Source: Adiantum capillus-veneris
Lineage: Eukaryota > Streptophyta > Polypodiopsida > Polypodiales > Pteridaceae
NCBI GenBank assembly: GCA_014529385.2
Contig: CM043964.1
Location: 138,116,029-138,180,028 of the forward strand
DNA: 64,000 nt
Direction of reading: 5' to 3'
The position numbers and the translations under genes were made by a program. This document shows, piece by piece, positions 1-12,174 of this stretch. The notes below the pieces were generated by a model, which saw only the letters and a program-made list of their open reading frames with translations, had not been told where the DNA came from and ran no database searches. Within the stretch, counting starts at the first letter, position 1, and every line of letters begins with the position of its first letter.

Positions 1-3000
1 CAGATTCGACCTCTAAAGTTGCAGGGAGTTAAGCCAAAGAACATGGAGAGGGATGATTGGGAGGAGTTGGATGAGATGTGTAGGTCTACCATTAGGCTTT
101 CCCTTTCAAAGTCTGTTTATTACAATGTGAAAGATGCACAGGGTGGAGCTTATGAGCTATGGCAGCGGATTTGCGATATGTATGATAAGCATTTGGCTGC
201 TTCTATGGTGTATTGGATTAAAAAGCTTATTGATTTGCGAATGGAGGAAGGTGCTTCCATGAATGCGCATTTGAATGAGTTCAATACAATTTTCAGCCAA
301 CTTGCTACACAGAAAATTACGTTTGAGGACAATGTAAAAGCTATGTTTTTACTTGTCATGTTGCCTGAGTCATGGGACACATTTAGGACAGCCATATGTA
401 ACTCGGTTCCTGCGGATGAGTTGACAAGTACTAATGTGGAGTCTAGTCTTCTCACGGAAGAGATTAATCGAAAGAATAATGCAGGTAGTAAGTCTTCTAG
501 TGCAATGGTTGTCAGAGGCAGGACTATGGACAAGTATAAGTCCAACAGGGGTAAATCTAGAAGCAAGTCCCGTGCAGGCACAAGTAAAAAGGATGTGGAA
601 TGTTTTCATTGTGGTAGAAAAGGCCATTTCAAAAAGGATTGCTACAAGTGGAAAAGGGAAAATGGAGATGGTAAGAAGAAAGACCATGATGCTAAGGACA
701 AGCCTAAATCCAATGTCAAGATTGAGGAGTTAAATGCAACACAGGGAGAGTGTAGCTCTCAAAATGACCATGTATGTGCTCCGACTAGTGCTATTAGTGA
801 AGAGCTTGGTGATGTGTTGCTTGCATCCTATTTTGATGACGCTTTTCTTCTCACTCATGAGAGTAGTATGCCTATGGATTGGATCATTGACAGTGGTGCT
901 TCTTTTCACGTTACACCTCATAGGTCGTGGTTTCATGACTATGATGCTTCGAGCATAGGTACTGTCAGGATTGCCGATGGGCGTTCTATGCAGATTCATG
1001 GCATTGGAAATATTCATTTGGCTATGCAAAACTCTACTATGTTTGTCTTGCAACGTGTGCGTCATGTGCCAGCTCTTGCAAAAAGCTTGATTAGTGTGGG
1101 TCAGTTGGATTCACTTGGTTTCAATGTATCTTTTGGTGATGGAGGTTGGAAGCTCACTAAGGGCAGCCTTGTTTTGTGTAGCTAGTGTGGCTGATCACAT
1201 TGTGGGGATCACTGAGCAACCTCTTGCTTCTTTATGGCATCAGCGTTTGGGGCATATGTCACTGAAAGGTTTGAAGTTGTTGGCACGTGCGGATTACATT
1301 CCCGTTTCAGATTTTGGTGGTTTTGAGTTTTGTTAGCATTGCCTTTATGGTCGACATGCTCGGTCTTCTCATAAGAAAAGTGTTCCACACAGATCTTTGG
1401 AAAAGCTAGCTTTGGTGCATAGTGATGTATGTGGGCCGATATGGAGGTGCTATGTACTTTGTTACGTTCATTGATGATGCTAGCAGGAAGGTATGGGCAT
1501 ACCCCATTCGTAAGAAGGATATGGTGTTTGATATATTTAAGCAATGGTTGGCTCTTGTCGAGAACCAATCAGGTTGTAAGTTGAAGTGCTTACGTACGGA
1601 CAATGGGGGTGAATTTATGTCTCATGCTTTCACAACATTATGTGTTGAGAAGGGTATACGGCGGGAGCTTAGTGCTCCCTATACACCTCCTCAAAATGGT
1701 GTGGCAGAGCGCATGAACAGGACTATACAGGAAAAAGTTCGTAGTATGCTTTCTATGGCTGGTTTGTCAAATGGATTTTGGGCTGAAGCTGTTGCCACTT
1801 CTGTGCATTTGATAAATCGTTCACCTAGTGTTCCTTTGGGCTTCAAAGTGCCTGAAGAGGTATGGACAGGTTTGCCACCTTCGTATGGTCACCTTCGTGT
1901 TTTTGGCTGTGAAGCTTATGTACATGTACCTAAGGCAAAACGCAGCAAATTGGATCCAAAGAGCAAGAGATGTATCTTCTTGGGTTATGGTAGCTCTGGT
2001 GAGATGGGTTATCGATTGTGGGATCCTATTGACAGGAAGATTGTGCGCAGCCATGATGTTGTTTTTCATGAGGACTCTATGTATAGAGCATCACCGCGAA
2101 CGGTTGAGGTTCGGCGTGTGATATTTGAGGAGGATGGTCTTTGGTATGATGGTCCCATGGCTGCTCGTGGGCAGCCCATTGACCCTCAAGTGGGAGATCA
2201 GCCCTTGTTGGGAGATCATGTAGATGTGGGACAGCCAGATGCACCTCCTGCACAGTCTTTGAGGCGTTCAGAGCGGCGTACAAGACAGCCTCAACGTTTT
2301 GTGCCTTCTATTGATTATGTATTGTTGACTGATTGCGGGGAGCCATCATGTTATGATGAGGCCATGTCTAGTGTTGACAAGCTCAAGTGGGAGCAGGCTA
2401 TGCAGTCAGAGATGGATTCGTTGATCCAAAATGAAACGTGGGAGCTTACTCCTTTGCCAAAGGGTAAGAAGGCACTACCATGCAAGTGGGTTTACAAGAT
2501 AAAATTGCGTTCAATGGATGCAAAGCCTAGGTACAAAGCAAGGCTTGTGGCTAAAGGATTCAAGCAACAGAAGGGCATTGATTTTGACGAGATCTTCTCC
2601 CCAGTGGTGAAGATGTCTACTTTGCGTATGTTGTTTGCCTTGGTAGCTACAGAAGACATGGAGTTGAAGCAAATGGATGTAAAGACAGCTTTCTTACATC
2701 CGGACTTGCATGAGGATTTGTACATGGAGCAACCAAGTGGGTTTGTTATTCATGGTTCAAAGAAGATGGTATGCCGGCTTCTTAAGACCTTGTATGGGCT
2801 GAAGCAATCATCTCGTGAATGGTATCGTAAGTTTGATGCATTCATGAGTTCATTGGGCTATGTACGCAGTTATGAGGACCCATGCCTCTATACTCGCAAG
2901 GCTGCAGATGGTAGTCTTATTATTTTGGTTTTGTATGTGGATGACATGCTGATCGCAGGGAAGTGTATTTCTGATGTGGATGCCTTGAAACATAGGCTAC

Positions 3001-3893
3001 ATGAGACCTTTTCCATGAAGGATCTTGGGGATGCCAGTCATATTTTGGGTATGCGGATCACTCGTGATCGTTCTCGCAAGATGCTCTTTCTTAGTCAGAA
3101 AGAGTACATTGACAGGGTGCTTGAGCGTTTTCATATGGAAGGGGGGAAGGCCATTAGTACCCCGTTGCCTCCATATGTAAAACTCAGCCATGATGAGTGC
3201 CCTCAGACAGATTTGGAGACTATAGAGATGTCTCAGATTCCCTATGCGTCAGCTGTTGGTTCCTTGATGTATGCCATGGTGGCTACGCGTCCAGATCTTG
3301 CTCATGCAGTTGGTGTGGTTAGCAGGTACATGTCTAACCCGGGCAAGCGTCATTGGGATGCAATGAGAGGTATTCTCAGATACTTGAGAGGGACTTTAGA
3401 GTTGTCCCTATGTTATGGTGAGAAGGATATGTATGTTTGCGGATATACAGATTCAGACTATGCAGGGTCAGTGGACTCGAAGAAGTCTACTAGCGGCTAT
3501 GTGTTCACAGTTGCAGGTGGACCGGTTTCGTGGGCATCACGTTTACAGCCATGCGTTGCTTTGAGCACTACAGAGGCTGAATATATGGCTGCCATTAAGG
3601 CTGCCAAGGAGGCCATATGGCTCTCACGACTAGTGGGAGATCTTGGTATGGCTGGTGATGCTCCGATTCTACATTGTGATAGCCAGAGTGCCATAGCGTT
3701 GGCACGGAATCCTGTCTTCCATGCGAAGACAAAGCACATTGAGGTGAGTTATCACTTTATACGAGAGGTGCTAGAGGACAAGCGCATAGAGCTTGTCAAG
3801 GTACACACTGACGATAACCCTGCTGATCTACTCACGAAGTCGTTACCCTCACAATGGTTTGCACACTGTAGATCGCTGATGGGTATGGCTTGA
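1..3893 (+). pseudogene. Copia A gag-pol polyprotein, broken
   Basis: This encoded the structural and enzymatic polyprotein of a Copia element. Reading is open from base 1 (gag, partial) to a stop at 1183-1185. It covers the CCHC knuckle CFHCGRKGHFKKDC (about 600-640) and the protease motif WIIDSGASFH (about 880-910). The pre-integrase segment (WHQRLGHMS) is in another frame and carries an in-frame TAG at 1334-1336. A small deletion near 1430 then shifts into a third frame, which stays open for 823 codons (1422-3893). That stretch contains integrase motifs FIDDASRKVW, LRTDNGGEF and PQNGVAERMNRTI, the RT motif LYVDDMLIAG near 2930, and RNase H motifs YTDSDYAG, STTEAEY and KTKHIEV. Integrase through RNase H is well preserved, so inactivation looks fairly recent. 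It resembles element F at protein level and may belong to the same broad lineage. Confidence 0.93.
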
Positions 3894-3948
3894 CTTCTTT
3901 TGCTGTACTTTGGCCACTTTAAAGGCACACTGCCTTTAAGTGGGAGAT

Positions 3949-4135
3949 TGTTGGGTTAAAGCCTCGTGTGCCCGGCTGCCCGTTGTTCAGCCGCCCATGT
4001 ACAGCCATTCATTTACTCATTCATAATAACTATACTCATAACTACACATTGTAGTGTGAGTACCGCCCCGCCACACACTGTGTCTATCTCCTTCTTCGTG
4101 TTGGCTCTCTGTGTGTGTGCTCTCCGATCCCAACA
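3949..4135 (+). repeat. 3' LTR of Copia A with adjacent polypurine tract
   Basis: A purine run (AAGTGGGAGAT, 3938-3948) lies directly before TGTTGGG at 3949. The segment ends CCCAACA at 4135, giving 187 bp with short inverted termini, which is a normal size for a Copia LTR. The 5' LTR is outside the window, so the right boundary rests on the terminal motif and on integrase coding of element B resuming just after it. Confidence 0.8.
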
Positions 4136-5900
4136 ACATGGGGGACAATACGTCTTCACTGAGCTCATGAATTTTTGTAGCAAAAGAGGTATTAGACAAC
4201 ACTTTACTATGCCATACACACATGCTTAGAATGGAAATGTTGAGCATATGAATAGGACAATTCAAGAGAGAGTCACAACCATGTTGTCTATGGAAAAATT
4301 ACCTCCAAATTTTTGGAGGAGATTGTTATGATAGTAGTTTACACCATCAATTAATTGCCTAGTATGCCATTGAAATATAATATTTTGTAGGATATGTGGA
4401 CTAGCAAGAAGCCAAAATACAATAAATTACCTGTATTTGGGTGTGAGGAATTATCACATGTCCCTAATAATCTACACAAGAATATAGACCCCAAATCATA
4501 GAAATGTATCTTCATTAGATATGGTGTAGATGGAGAGATGGGCTATTGTCTTTGGCACCTAAAATCAAGAAAAGTCATTCGTATTTCAAAAGTTATCTTC
4601 AATGAGTCAAAGATGCACAAATATCCTATCAAAGAGTTTGAGTATGGCAAGGGCAGATTCAAGGACATAGCCTCAAGTGAGATCAAACAAACAACTCAGT
4701 CTACTAGTGACATTCCTACCACTAGTCTCTCCAGAGAGAGCAGAGTCCATTAGTCAAGCAACAAGAATATCTATGTGAGTCTCTCATGCCCCTAGAAGTT
4801 TTCAACCAAGGTTAGACTATTTGTTCATCACTGAGTATGGAGAGCCTACCTGCTACCAAGAGGATATTCAGATGGAAGATAGCACAAAGTGGGAGTAGGC
4901 AATGTAATGAGAGTATAACTTGATTGTGGCAAATGAGACTAGGAACTAACAAAGTTTTCAAAGAGAAAACAAGCCTTGCCTAGAAATGTGTGTATAAGAA
5001 GAAATTCATGGTAGAAGATCCCAAGCCTAAGTATAAGGCTAGATTGGTTGCTAAGGGATTCAAGTAGAAGAAAGGTGTGGAACTTGATGAGATTTTCTCT
5101 CCAGTATTCAAGATGAATACATTGCATCTTGTGCTTGGACTAGTAGCTATTGAGGATGTGGAACTTATCCAAATGGATGTGAAGACATCTTTCCTTCACG
5201 GTGATCTAAAAGAAGACGTCTGCATGAAAAGCCTACGAGGTCAAAACTAGTGTGTAGACTACATAAGGCATTGTATGGCTTAAACCAAGGCAATGGCAGT
5301 GGTACCAAAAATTTGATAATACATGTAATCCCAAGGTTATGTATGGAGCCAAGAATATCACTGCTTAGTAAACATGAAAGTTGAACAATGGTTCGCTTAT
5401 CATCTTGATACTTAATGTTGATGATATGCTCATTGACAAGAAGTTTAAAGAAGTCTAAAGAAAATTTGATAACATGTAATCCCAAGGTTATGTATGGAGC
5501 CAATAATATCACTGCTTAGTAAACATGAAAGTTGAACAATGGTTCACTTATCATCTTGATACTTTATGTTGATGATATGCTCATTGACAAGAAGTCTAAA
5601 GAAAATATATTTATCTTGAAGAAGTCACTTAGCATGCAGTTTGTTATGAAGGATTTGGGAGATGCAGGTCACTTTCTTAATATGCATATGAAGAGGGATA
5701 GAAAATGTGGAATACTGGAGTTATCTCAAGCAACATATATCCACAAGGTCTTGCAACATTTTAATATGCAAGGGGAAAGGCTACATTGAGCACCTCAATG
5801 TAGGCATATGCAAAACTTAGCAAGAATGATGCTCCTAAATCTGATGCTAATGCTAGACTCTATGTGACAGCATCTGTAGGGTTGTCATCTATATGAACCT
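4136..5900 (+). pseudogene. Copia relic B (integrase to RT), degraded
   Basis: This older Copia fragment hosts element A. Integrase coding begins at once after A's LTR (HGGQYVFTELMNF, then VEHMNRTIQER near 4240-4275), interrupted by stops. RT pieces follow: PKYKARLVAKGFK near 5025-5065, FSPVFKMNTL near 5095, and MDVKTSFLHGDL near 5175-5210. The YVDDML motif occurs near 5412 as NVDDML and again near 5567. Coding is lost after about 5800. The many stops and frame breaks show it is much older than A. Everything upstream of the integrase lies on the other side of A, outside the window. Confidence 0.85.
5307..5612 (+). repeat. 154-bp tandem duplication in Copia relic B
   Basis: The unit starting AAAATTTGATAA at 5307 recurs at 5461 with only a few differences. 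Each copy carries the RT catalytic segment around VDDML, so the relic holds the active-site coding twice. Confidence 0.85.
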
Positions 5901-6546
5901 TGACTGTCTTGATGCACTTGTTGGCTAGTATGTCCCGTATCACAACCTCTATCTCTCTAAGAGGAGGGGAAGATAGAAGAAGAGGTTATGTAGATTTTAT
6001 CTTTGTCTTACCTCTCTTCTTCTTTCTCCCCCTCCAAAAGTTTCCCAAGCTCTCTTTCTCTCCCTCCGCTATTATTGGAAAGTGAAGATATGCAATCTTT
6101 ATCCCCCACTCTTTCTCTAAAACACTCTGACGTCTCTTCTTCTCCTATTCTCATGCTAGGGAACCTTTTTTTAATGTAGCCTACCACACATCATTTTATT
6201 TTTGTAACACTCCTTCTAGATTTGTAGCCTTTTCCTCCATAGCAACAACATCTCCTTCTACATCTACAACCAGATATGCACTCTCTTTATCCATGGCTCC
6301 AACATCTTCTTCTAAATCTACAACCTCTTTCTCCATATCTCCAACATCTCTTTCTAGATCTGCAACCTCTTTCTCCATAGCTCCAACATCTTCATCCTTG
6401 ATCAAGGTTCCCTACCCCACTTTCACTCTCTTTACAAGCTTGCATCTCTCTTTTTAGTTTTGTAACCTCTTTTTTGATGTGTAGCATTAGCTTTTGTACT
6501 CTAGCTCCCTATCCCTTTTGAGATCTCTTTTTGAAATAAAATAATG
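5901..6546. other. Junction between Copia relic B and Gypsy relic C
   Basis: This is pyrimidine-rich DNA with no recognisable gene. The part from 6196 to 6405 holds the short tandem repeat listed separately. I see no transposon terminus here. Confidence 0.5.
6196..6405 (-). repeat. 42-bp tandem repeat, open on the reverse strand
   Basis: A block beginning CCAT.GCTCCAACATCT recurs at about 6292, 6334 and 6376, with a more diverged copy near 6238. On the reverse strand it stays open for 69 codons. The product would be an acidic, heptad-like repeat of the type DVGAMEKEVADLE, which could form a coiled coil. There is no recognised family or translation signal, so it is probably a minisatellite that happens to be open. 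Confidence 0.6.
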
Positions 6547-8333
6547 TCACCATACCTTGAGAGCCTTTACAATAGCTAACAATTCCAAATCATGTGTAGG
6601 CTCATTCGGCTTGTGAATCTGTAACTTATGAGATTCATAACCATAGATAGAACAACACCAATCACATTCATTTGTGAGGATAGTGAATGTCTTCATGAAC
6701 TCTAAAAGTCTTAAAATAGGAGCATTTAACAAATCTTCTTTGATTGTCTCAAAGCTAACCTGGGTATGATCATTCCAAGTAAACACTTTAGTCTTCTTTA
6801 GGGTATTGGTCAATAGTGATGATATCCTAGTATAACCTTCAATAAAAGTACATTACCATCTTGTCAATCCAAGAAATTAGTATACTTCTTTGATAGATTT
6901 GGGTGTAGTATAAGTTACACCAACTTCAATTTTACTTGGGTCAGTAGAGATGTCATTCTTGGAAACAATGAATCCAAAGTATTCCACTTTGTCAGTGAAA
7001 AAGATACACATCCTACGCTTAGCATAAAGCTGATTTTGTCATAGAAGTTTGAGTGTTTTTCACACATGATGTTTGTGGTCTTCCTTACTCTTTGAGTAGA
7101 TTAAAATATCATCAAATAAGACAAGAAAAAAATCTTTGAGATGTTCTCTAAATACATCAATCATAAGTCGATTGAAAGTCACAGGAGCATTTGTAAGTCT
7201 AAAGGCATAACTACAAATTCATAATGTCCAAATTGTGTATTGAATCTTGTCTTTGGTATATCTTCTTTTATTTAGATATCATAATAGCCAATTTTAAGAT
7301 CAATCTTAGTCGAATGAAACTTTGGTCAAGAATTTGAGTAAGCTACTCTTTGAGTTTTACAGATTCTACTACAAACATCTTGTATGGTCTACGTACAATT
7401 GGTGTGAGCTCTTGGAATAAGCTCAATTGCATGATCAACTTCATGCTTAGGTGGTAACTCTAATATTTCTTCAGGAAACACGTCATTATATTTTTTAAGC
7501 CACTCAAGTTCAAGTACTTCTAGATTCTTCTTTGCTAGGTTAAGCTTCATATCTTAAACGATCTCATTCTTCCTATAGCCTTTAATAGTTTAGTGAAATT
7601 CACAACCTGAAGTTTAGATTATCTTCATTTCCCAATAACAGTGACCCTAGAGTTATTTTTCTTTACAAAAGTCAATGAAGCATGCTTACAATGCAAATGA
7701 GCATCGTCCTTCTTGAGCCAATCCATCCCTGCAAGTCCATCATAGACTTCTATGGGTAAGATCTTAAAACAAATTGAAACTTTTGCCATCCAAATCTAAA
7801 TTCAAGTCACCCATTGAAGTAGAAGATCTTTCCTACCTGTAGCTAGTTCTACTATAAGGTCAATATAAGGGTGTTCAAACATAGAGATATTTCTAATGTA
7901 CCTAGGAGAGATAAAGGAATGTGTACTGCTAGAATAAATCAATAAGGTAATATATTGACCTTCATACTCTTTTGGTCTGAATTACAAAAAATTTGTTCAT
8001 TATCTCGTTGATGTTCGATTCCAACCATTTACCTGATTTTCATCATCTCGAGCACCTTGAGCTCTATTGGCTTGAACTCTTCATTTGGGTCATTGCTTTC
8101 CTCCTCCTCCTCCTCCTAGACGAGGTGGTCAATGAAAGTTATTACCATTGTTATTGTTGGGTGGTCCATTCCTCACAAAGGTTAGATTTCTTGGTCAAAA
8201 GTTTCCTTGGTTTTGAGGTGGTCTTTGATCCTGGTTGAAGTTCTACTAAGTTGCATATGGTTTAGGTCTAAATTTTTTGAAATTTTGGTTTGGGTTTTAA
8301 TTCTTCGCCTCAAAAATATATGCTAATCTCATA
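6547..8333 (-). pseudogene. Ty3/Gypsy relic C (gag C-terminus, PR, RT, RNase H)
   Basis: Read on the reverse strand, right to left: an N/Q/G-rich gag tail (about 8280-8090); the end of the protease with DGLAGMDWL (about 7715-7740); RT with KIDLKIGYYD (about 7270-7310), MPLGLTNAPVTFNRLM (about 7170-7215) and the catalytic LFDDILIYSK (about 7090-7120); then the start of RNase H (KKTKVFTWNDH to VKALKVW, 6813-6547). Several stops and frame breaks interrupt it. DGLAGMDWL followed by FDDILIYSK is typical of Gypsy pol. Integrase is missing on the left. On the right it is cut by the 5' LTR of element D, so it is older than D. Confidence 0.88.
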
Positions 8334-8338
8334 TAGTC

Positions 8339-9914
8339 TGTCATAATATCTAATAACCAACCCAAATGATTTTCTCATATTAAATTGATCATTTAATGTG
8401 GGAGAATAAACGAGAACAAGGGTTAGAATATAGACATGTGCTTACAGATCTATCTCAACACGGAGGCCAATGGTAAAGGGGTCCAAAAGAGAGATGGTCT
8501 ATCAAAGAGCAAAGCTAGCTAATGGAGCTTAAAGACCTTAGGGTTCACTTCATTAAAAACATCCAAAGGTTACTGTTAGCAGTCCTTTGACCTTAGGCAA
8601 GCTAGGATCTTGAGGTGGGAACCCGGCCCAAGCCTGAGGTGCTTGTCGTGCTTGTTGAATAAGGTGCTTGAGGTGCTTGTCGTGCTTGCTGACTAAGGTG
8701 CTTGAGGGGGTCAGGTGTTCAAAAAGTCAAAGCATATACCTACTCATGAGGAGGTGAGCCCTCTTTGCAGGAGCTAGAGAGAGAAAATACACACCCTCAC
8801 ACAAGGCAAGCTTAGTACAAAGAAAGAAAATAGGACACTTGTCAAGCTCCTCTTCATGTTGCCCTCATGGTGTGCCTAAAGCCTATCGGTTAGCCTCTCA
8901 AGGGGTCAATGATAATTTAGTTAATTTAATTAATCGTGTATGTATTTATCAAGTCCTCTCTCTCAAAGGGGAAAACGGGACACTTGTCCCAAGGCTACCC
9001 TTGTTTCTTGATATGCACTAAGCATGTGATTGGCCAGGCTTGAGGAGGTCCAATCAAGTGCAAGCTAGTGCTAGAAGAGGGGGTCGACCAAAGCAAGGAG
9101 GGGGCTAGCTTGGGGGGTATACACCCCCAGACACACACACATTTACTCTCATTGTGTGAGTTGCAAAGTGCAAGAGCTCCATCTCCTTCTCCAACCTTGT
9201 AGAGAAGTTGAGAGCCTACACTAACACTCTTGGCTATGGAATGAAAATCCAACCACAGCCATGCTCCAATGCTTAAGCTTGCCATCTTCTCCATCTTCAT
9301 TACTATGCTATTATGTATGCTAAGCAAGAAGAGTGATGATAAGTGAGGAACTATTTCTTTATCCTATGAATGTTTCTATTTCCTCTTCTAAGCAAGAAGA
9401 GTGATGATAAGTGAGGAACTATTTTCTTTATCCTATGAATGTTTCTATTTCCTATGAATGTTTCTATTTCCCTAACCTCATTCCCCGCTATCTTTCTCCA
9501 CCTTTGAAGGTGTTTGAGGCCTTGGGACTCAGGCCGGGGATGGTTAATTCTTTTTACAAAGTCCATGTTATGCTTGTGATGCATGAAGCTTTCCATATTC
9601 ATTGAATCACCTAGGTCACAAGGAACACAAAGATTGTATTGTACCAGGTCTCTCTTGATGGGAGAATCTATAATACAAAAGCCTATTCGAGGGTGGGCTG
9701 GCTCCACATAAATCCGGTCCTCAACTGTTGTCAAGTTCACTAAACTCTCTCTCTTGCAAAAGTATTGTTCATGCCAAGTTAATTAAGTATTATGGTTAAG
9801 TTGCTACCACTAAATAAGTTCACCCTCTATGTTCTCAAAGTAGTCTCACATTAATTCTCTCTCTAATTCTCCTAATTCCGCTATTCTCAAAGTTCATATG
9901 CCATTTCCATTACA
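8339..9914 (+). repeat. 5' LTR of Gypsy D (family LTR copy 1)
   Basis: The LTR starts TGTCATAATATC at 8339 and ends CATTTCCATTACA at 9914. Both termini recur in four other copies in this window (12175-13996, 58359-58766, 59422-60995, 61227-62913), and a PBS follows one base later. It contains a short block of 'AAGGTGCTTGAGGTGCTTGTC' type repeats near 8630-8710 and a roughly 66-bp duplication near 9326-9457. Length is 1576 bp, against 1574-1822 bp for the other complete copies. Confidence 0.92.
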
Positions 9915-9915
9915 T

Positions 9916-9927
9916 TGGTATCAGAGC
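9916..9927 (+). other. Primer-binding site, initiator tRNA-Met type
   Basis: TGGTATCAGAGC is the standard plant PBS complementary to the 3' end of initiator tRNA-Met. One base separates it from the LTR end, and the same spacing is seen for the reverse-strand copy at 61214-61225. Confidence 0.93.
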
Positions 9928-10320
9928 TATTGGTTTCTCTTTTCTTGCTTAAGAAGAGAGGTCCTTAAGTTGTCTATGAAAGGTTGGGACTGTTTATTGC
10001 AATAGGGTAAGTGTACATGGATTTATTATCTTGGTTGAGAAGGACTTAGTTCGAGGTACATCATTGGGAACTATAGTCTTAATAATGGAGCCTCTCGGGG
10101 CTTGCCTTTAGCTTAACCATTATTGAGCTACGAGCAAGCTCAACAGAAACCATAATCAACCGAGAAATGTTAGACCCTCTCCACTAGTCTTTGCAACCAA
10201 CAGTGTCTAAACCATGGATATGGCTGCTTGAGAACTGATTTTCAAAGTAAAGAAGAGTAGCGACTAAAGTTTTTGAGGATACCAAAGCACAAAGTAATTC
10301 TATACGTAAATTTAATTAGC

Positions 10321-12165
10321 ATGGCTGACAATAACCAAGAGAGTAGACTGAACATTGATAAATTTGATTTTGCACATGAAGGTGCTAATTATGATGACCC
10401 CATGTTTGTTAATTACCTTGTTACTAGGTTGCAGCAAGCTATCGACAACCCTGCTTTGCAAACCGAAGTTACTCTACAACTTCATGCTTATGGGATTTCC
10501 CTTCCTCTTGAAGACGAGAGAGAGCTGAGGAGGCCTCTTGATGAGACCCCCAAAAGAAGACTCTCTCCCATAAGAGAGGAGGAATCCAAAGAACGAGAAA
10601 GAAGTGAATCTCTAAGTTCCTCTGAAGATGTGGATCCACGAAGGTGGCGGTCTAGACGATTGCCAACTCCTCCCAAGAGGAAACCGTCAACCCACAGTCC
10701 TTTTCCTTGTCACTCCAAAAGGGAAGAGAGGAAACAAAGGAGGAAAAGGGTAAGAAATAGGTCACCCTCTCCTTCACGTTCCTCCTCTTCATCGAAAGCA
10801 ATAGCTATTCTCCTAGAGAATACAAGAGGGGAAGAAATCGCAAATCTTACCCTGCATGGCGAAGGTCCCAAAAGCTCAAGAAGTTCAAAGAGGGAGGAAA
10901 GAGTATCTCTTTTCTCACCTATGATGGCACCTTTGGTGCTACCGACAAAGTATTGGCCTTCATCCAGCATTTTGATGCGGCCTTTGGAGATGAGGGCTTC
11001 ATGGAGTCCTCCAAGCTACACCATGATGTAGCTATGCACTTCCAAAAATCTACTCGTCAATGGTGGGATAATCTTCAATGCAATGGCAAAGCCCCAAAGA
11101 CATGGAAAACTCTACGAGTTTCCATCATGAAGCAATTCCTTGCAAGTGACGCACAGGAAAAAGTGCTTACCGAATGGTGGCGTTTGAAGCTTCTCTCCCA
11201 TGAGTCTATCCACAAATATGTGGAAAAGTTTTGGGATTTACATCTCAAGGGTATTGTCTTTCAAAAGATAGACTTTGTCGAGCAAAAGCAACAATTCTGT
11301 GTGGGTTACTTGAAGAGATGGCTGAGTATGTCAACTCCCAACAGCCTAGTTCTTTCATCGAAGGAATCCACCACACCATGGTTGCTTCACGCTTCAATTT
11401 CCAACAAGGGGCTAGAAGGAGTGTCAAGCCCATGGAAAGCAAAGACAAAAGTGATGCAAAGGAGAAAACCAATGCCCAAGATTCTCCCCAAGGCAATTCC
11501 AACAACAACAAGAACAATTGGTCCAAGGATAAGGGAGTTTACAAAGGTAAAAGTAAACTCTCTCCTGAAGAGCTTGAAGCTTTTCGCAAGGACTACAAAT
11601 GTTTTAAGTGTGGGGAGCAAGGACATGGCTATTGTTCTTGCCTCAAGAGAAATGCCCACAATGGGACTCCTAGAGCTTCCAGTATCGAAGCTCCAAAAGA
11701 GGATTCTCATTGCAAAGGATCACCTCTCTCCTATGCTTGGGGAAAGGTAAGGGAGCATGATTCCTTCATCTTGTTTGATCCTGTCTCTACTCACAATTTC
11801 ATATCCACGAAGTTGGCCACCAAGTTGGGCATTCAAGCTTTTGAGATGGGAGATTCTCTAACTGCCAATACAGCTTTCAAGGGACAACAAGCCTCCGTTA
11901 CTCCCTTAATTGGGAAGTTGAGGCTTCATGTCCAAAGCTATGTCAACAAAGAAGACATTTTCATCTCTCCTCTCCAACATGAGGATGCTATCCTTGGGGC
12001 ACCATGGTTCAACCACATGGCTGCCAACATGAAGTTCCCTAAAAGGAGAATCTACTTCACCACATGGAAAAGAGCATGTATATAGATGCTACTGAGTTTG
12101 GTTGTACTATACCACTTGTAAATCCTTCTGCTTTTGGTAAATCAATGAAAAGCTCAGTTTTTGCG
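10321..12165 (+). pseudogene. Gypsy D gag and protease, two frameshifts
   Basis: I take the start at 10321 (MADNNQESRLNIDKF), because the upstream in-frame ATG at 10273 lies in leader-like sequence. The N-terminal part is rich in Arg, Ser, Pro and Lys (about residues 80-160, for example RNRSPSPSRSSSSS). A frame change between about 10850 and 10950 leads into the retrotransposon gag domain (FIQHFDAAFGDEGF, QWWDNLQ, 10950-11290). A second change near 11300 leads to a Lys/Asn-rich linker, the zinc knuckle CFKCGEQGHGYCSC (about 11601-11642) and protease (FILFDPVSTHNFIS near 11763-11805, ILGAPWF near 11992). The protease D-x-G signature is damaged: the Gly position is Val, whereas element E still has DPGSTH. 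A stop follows at 12083-12085, and coding in another frame runs on to the insertion point. Confidence 0.88.
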
Positions 12166-12174
12166 TACATGATT

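Larger units (their letters stand above)
1..4135 (+). mobile_element. Ty1/Copia LTR retrotransposon A (3' part)
   Basis: The window opens inside the gag gene of a Copia element, and its 5' LTR lies outside. Coding order is gag, CCHC zinc knuckle, protease, integrase, reverse transcriptase and RNase H, which is the Copia order. It ends with a polypurine tract at about 3938-3948 and a short 3' LTR with TGTTGGG...CCCAACA ends. Integrase coding of an unrelated Copia relic starts directly after 4135, so A inserted into that relic. The left target-site copy is not visible, so the 5-bp duplication (ACATG expected on the right) cannot be checked. Coding damage shows that it cannot make its own proteins. 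Confidence 0.93.

Noticed and set aside
150-581. A 143-codon reverse-strand frame inside Copia A
   Set aside because: Antisense to the well-supported gag coding; a shadow.
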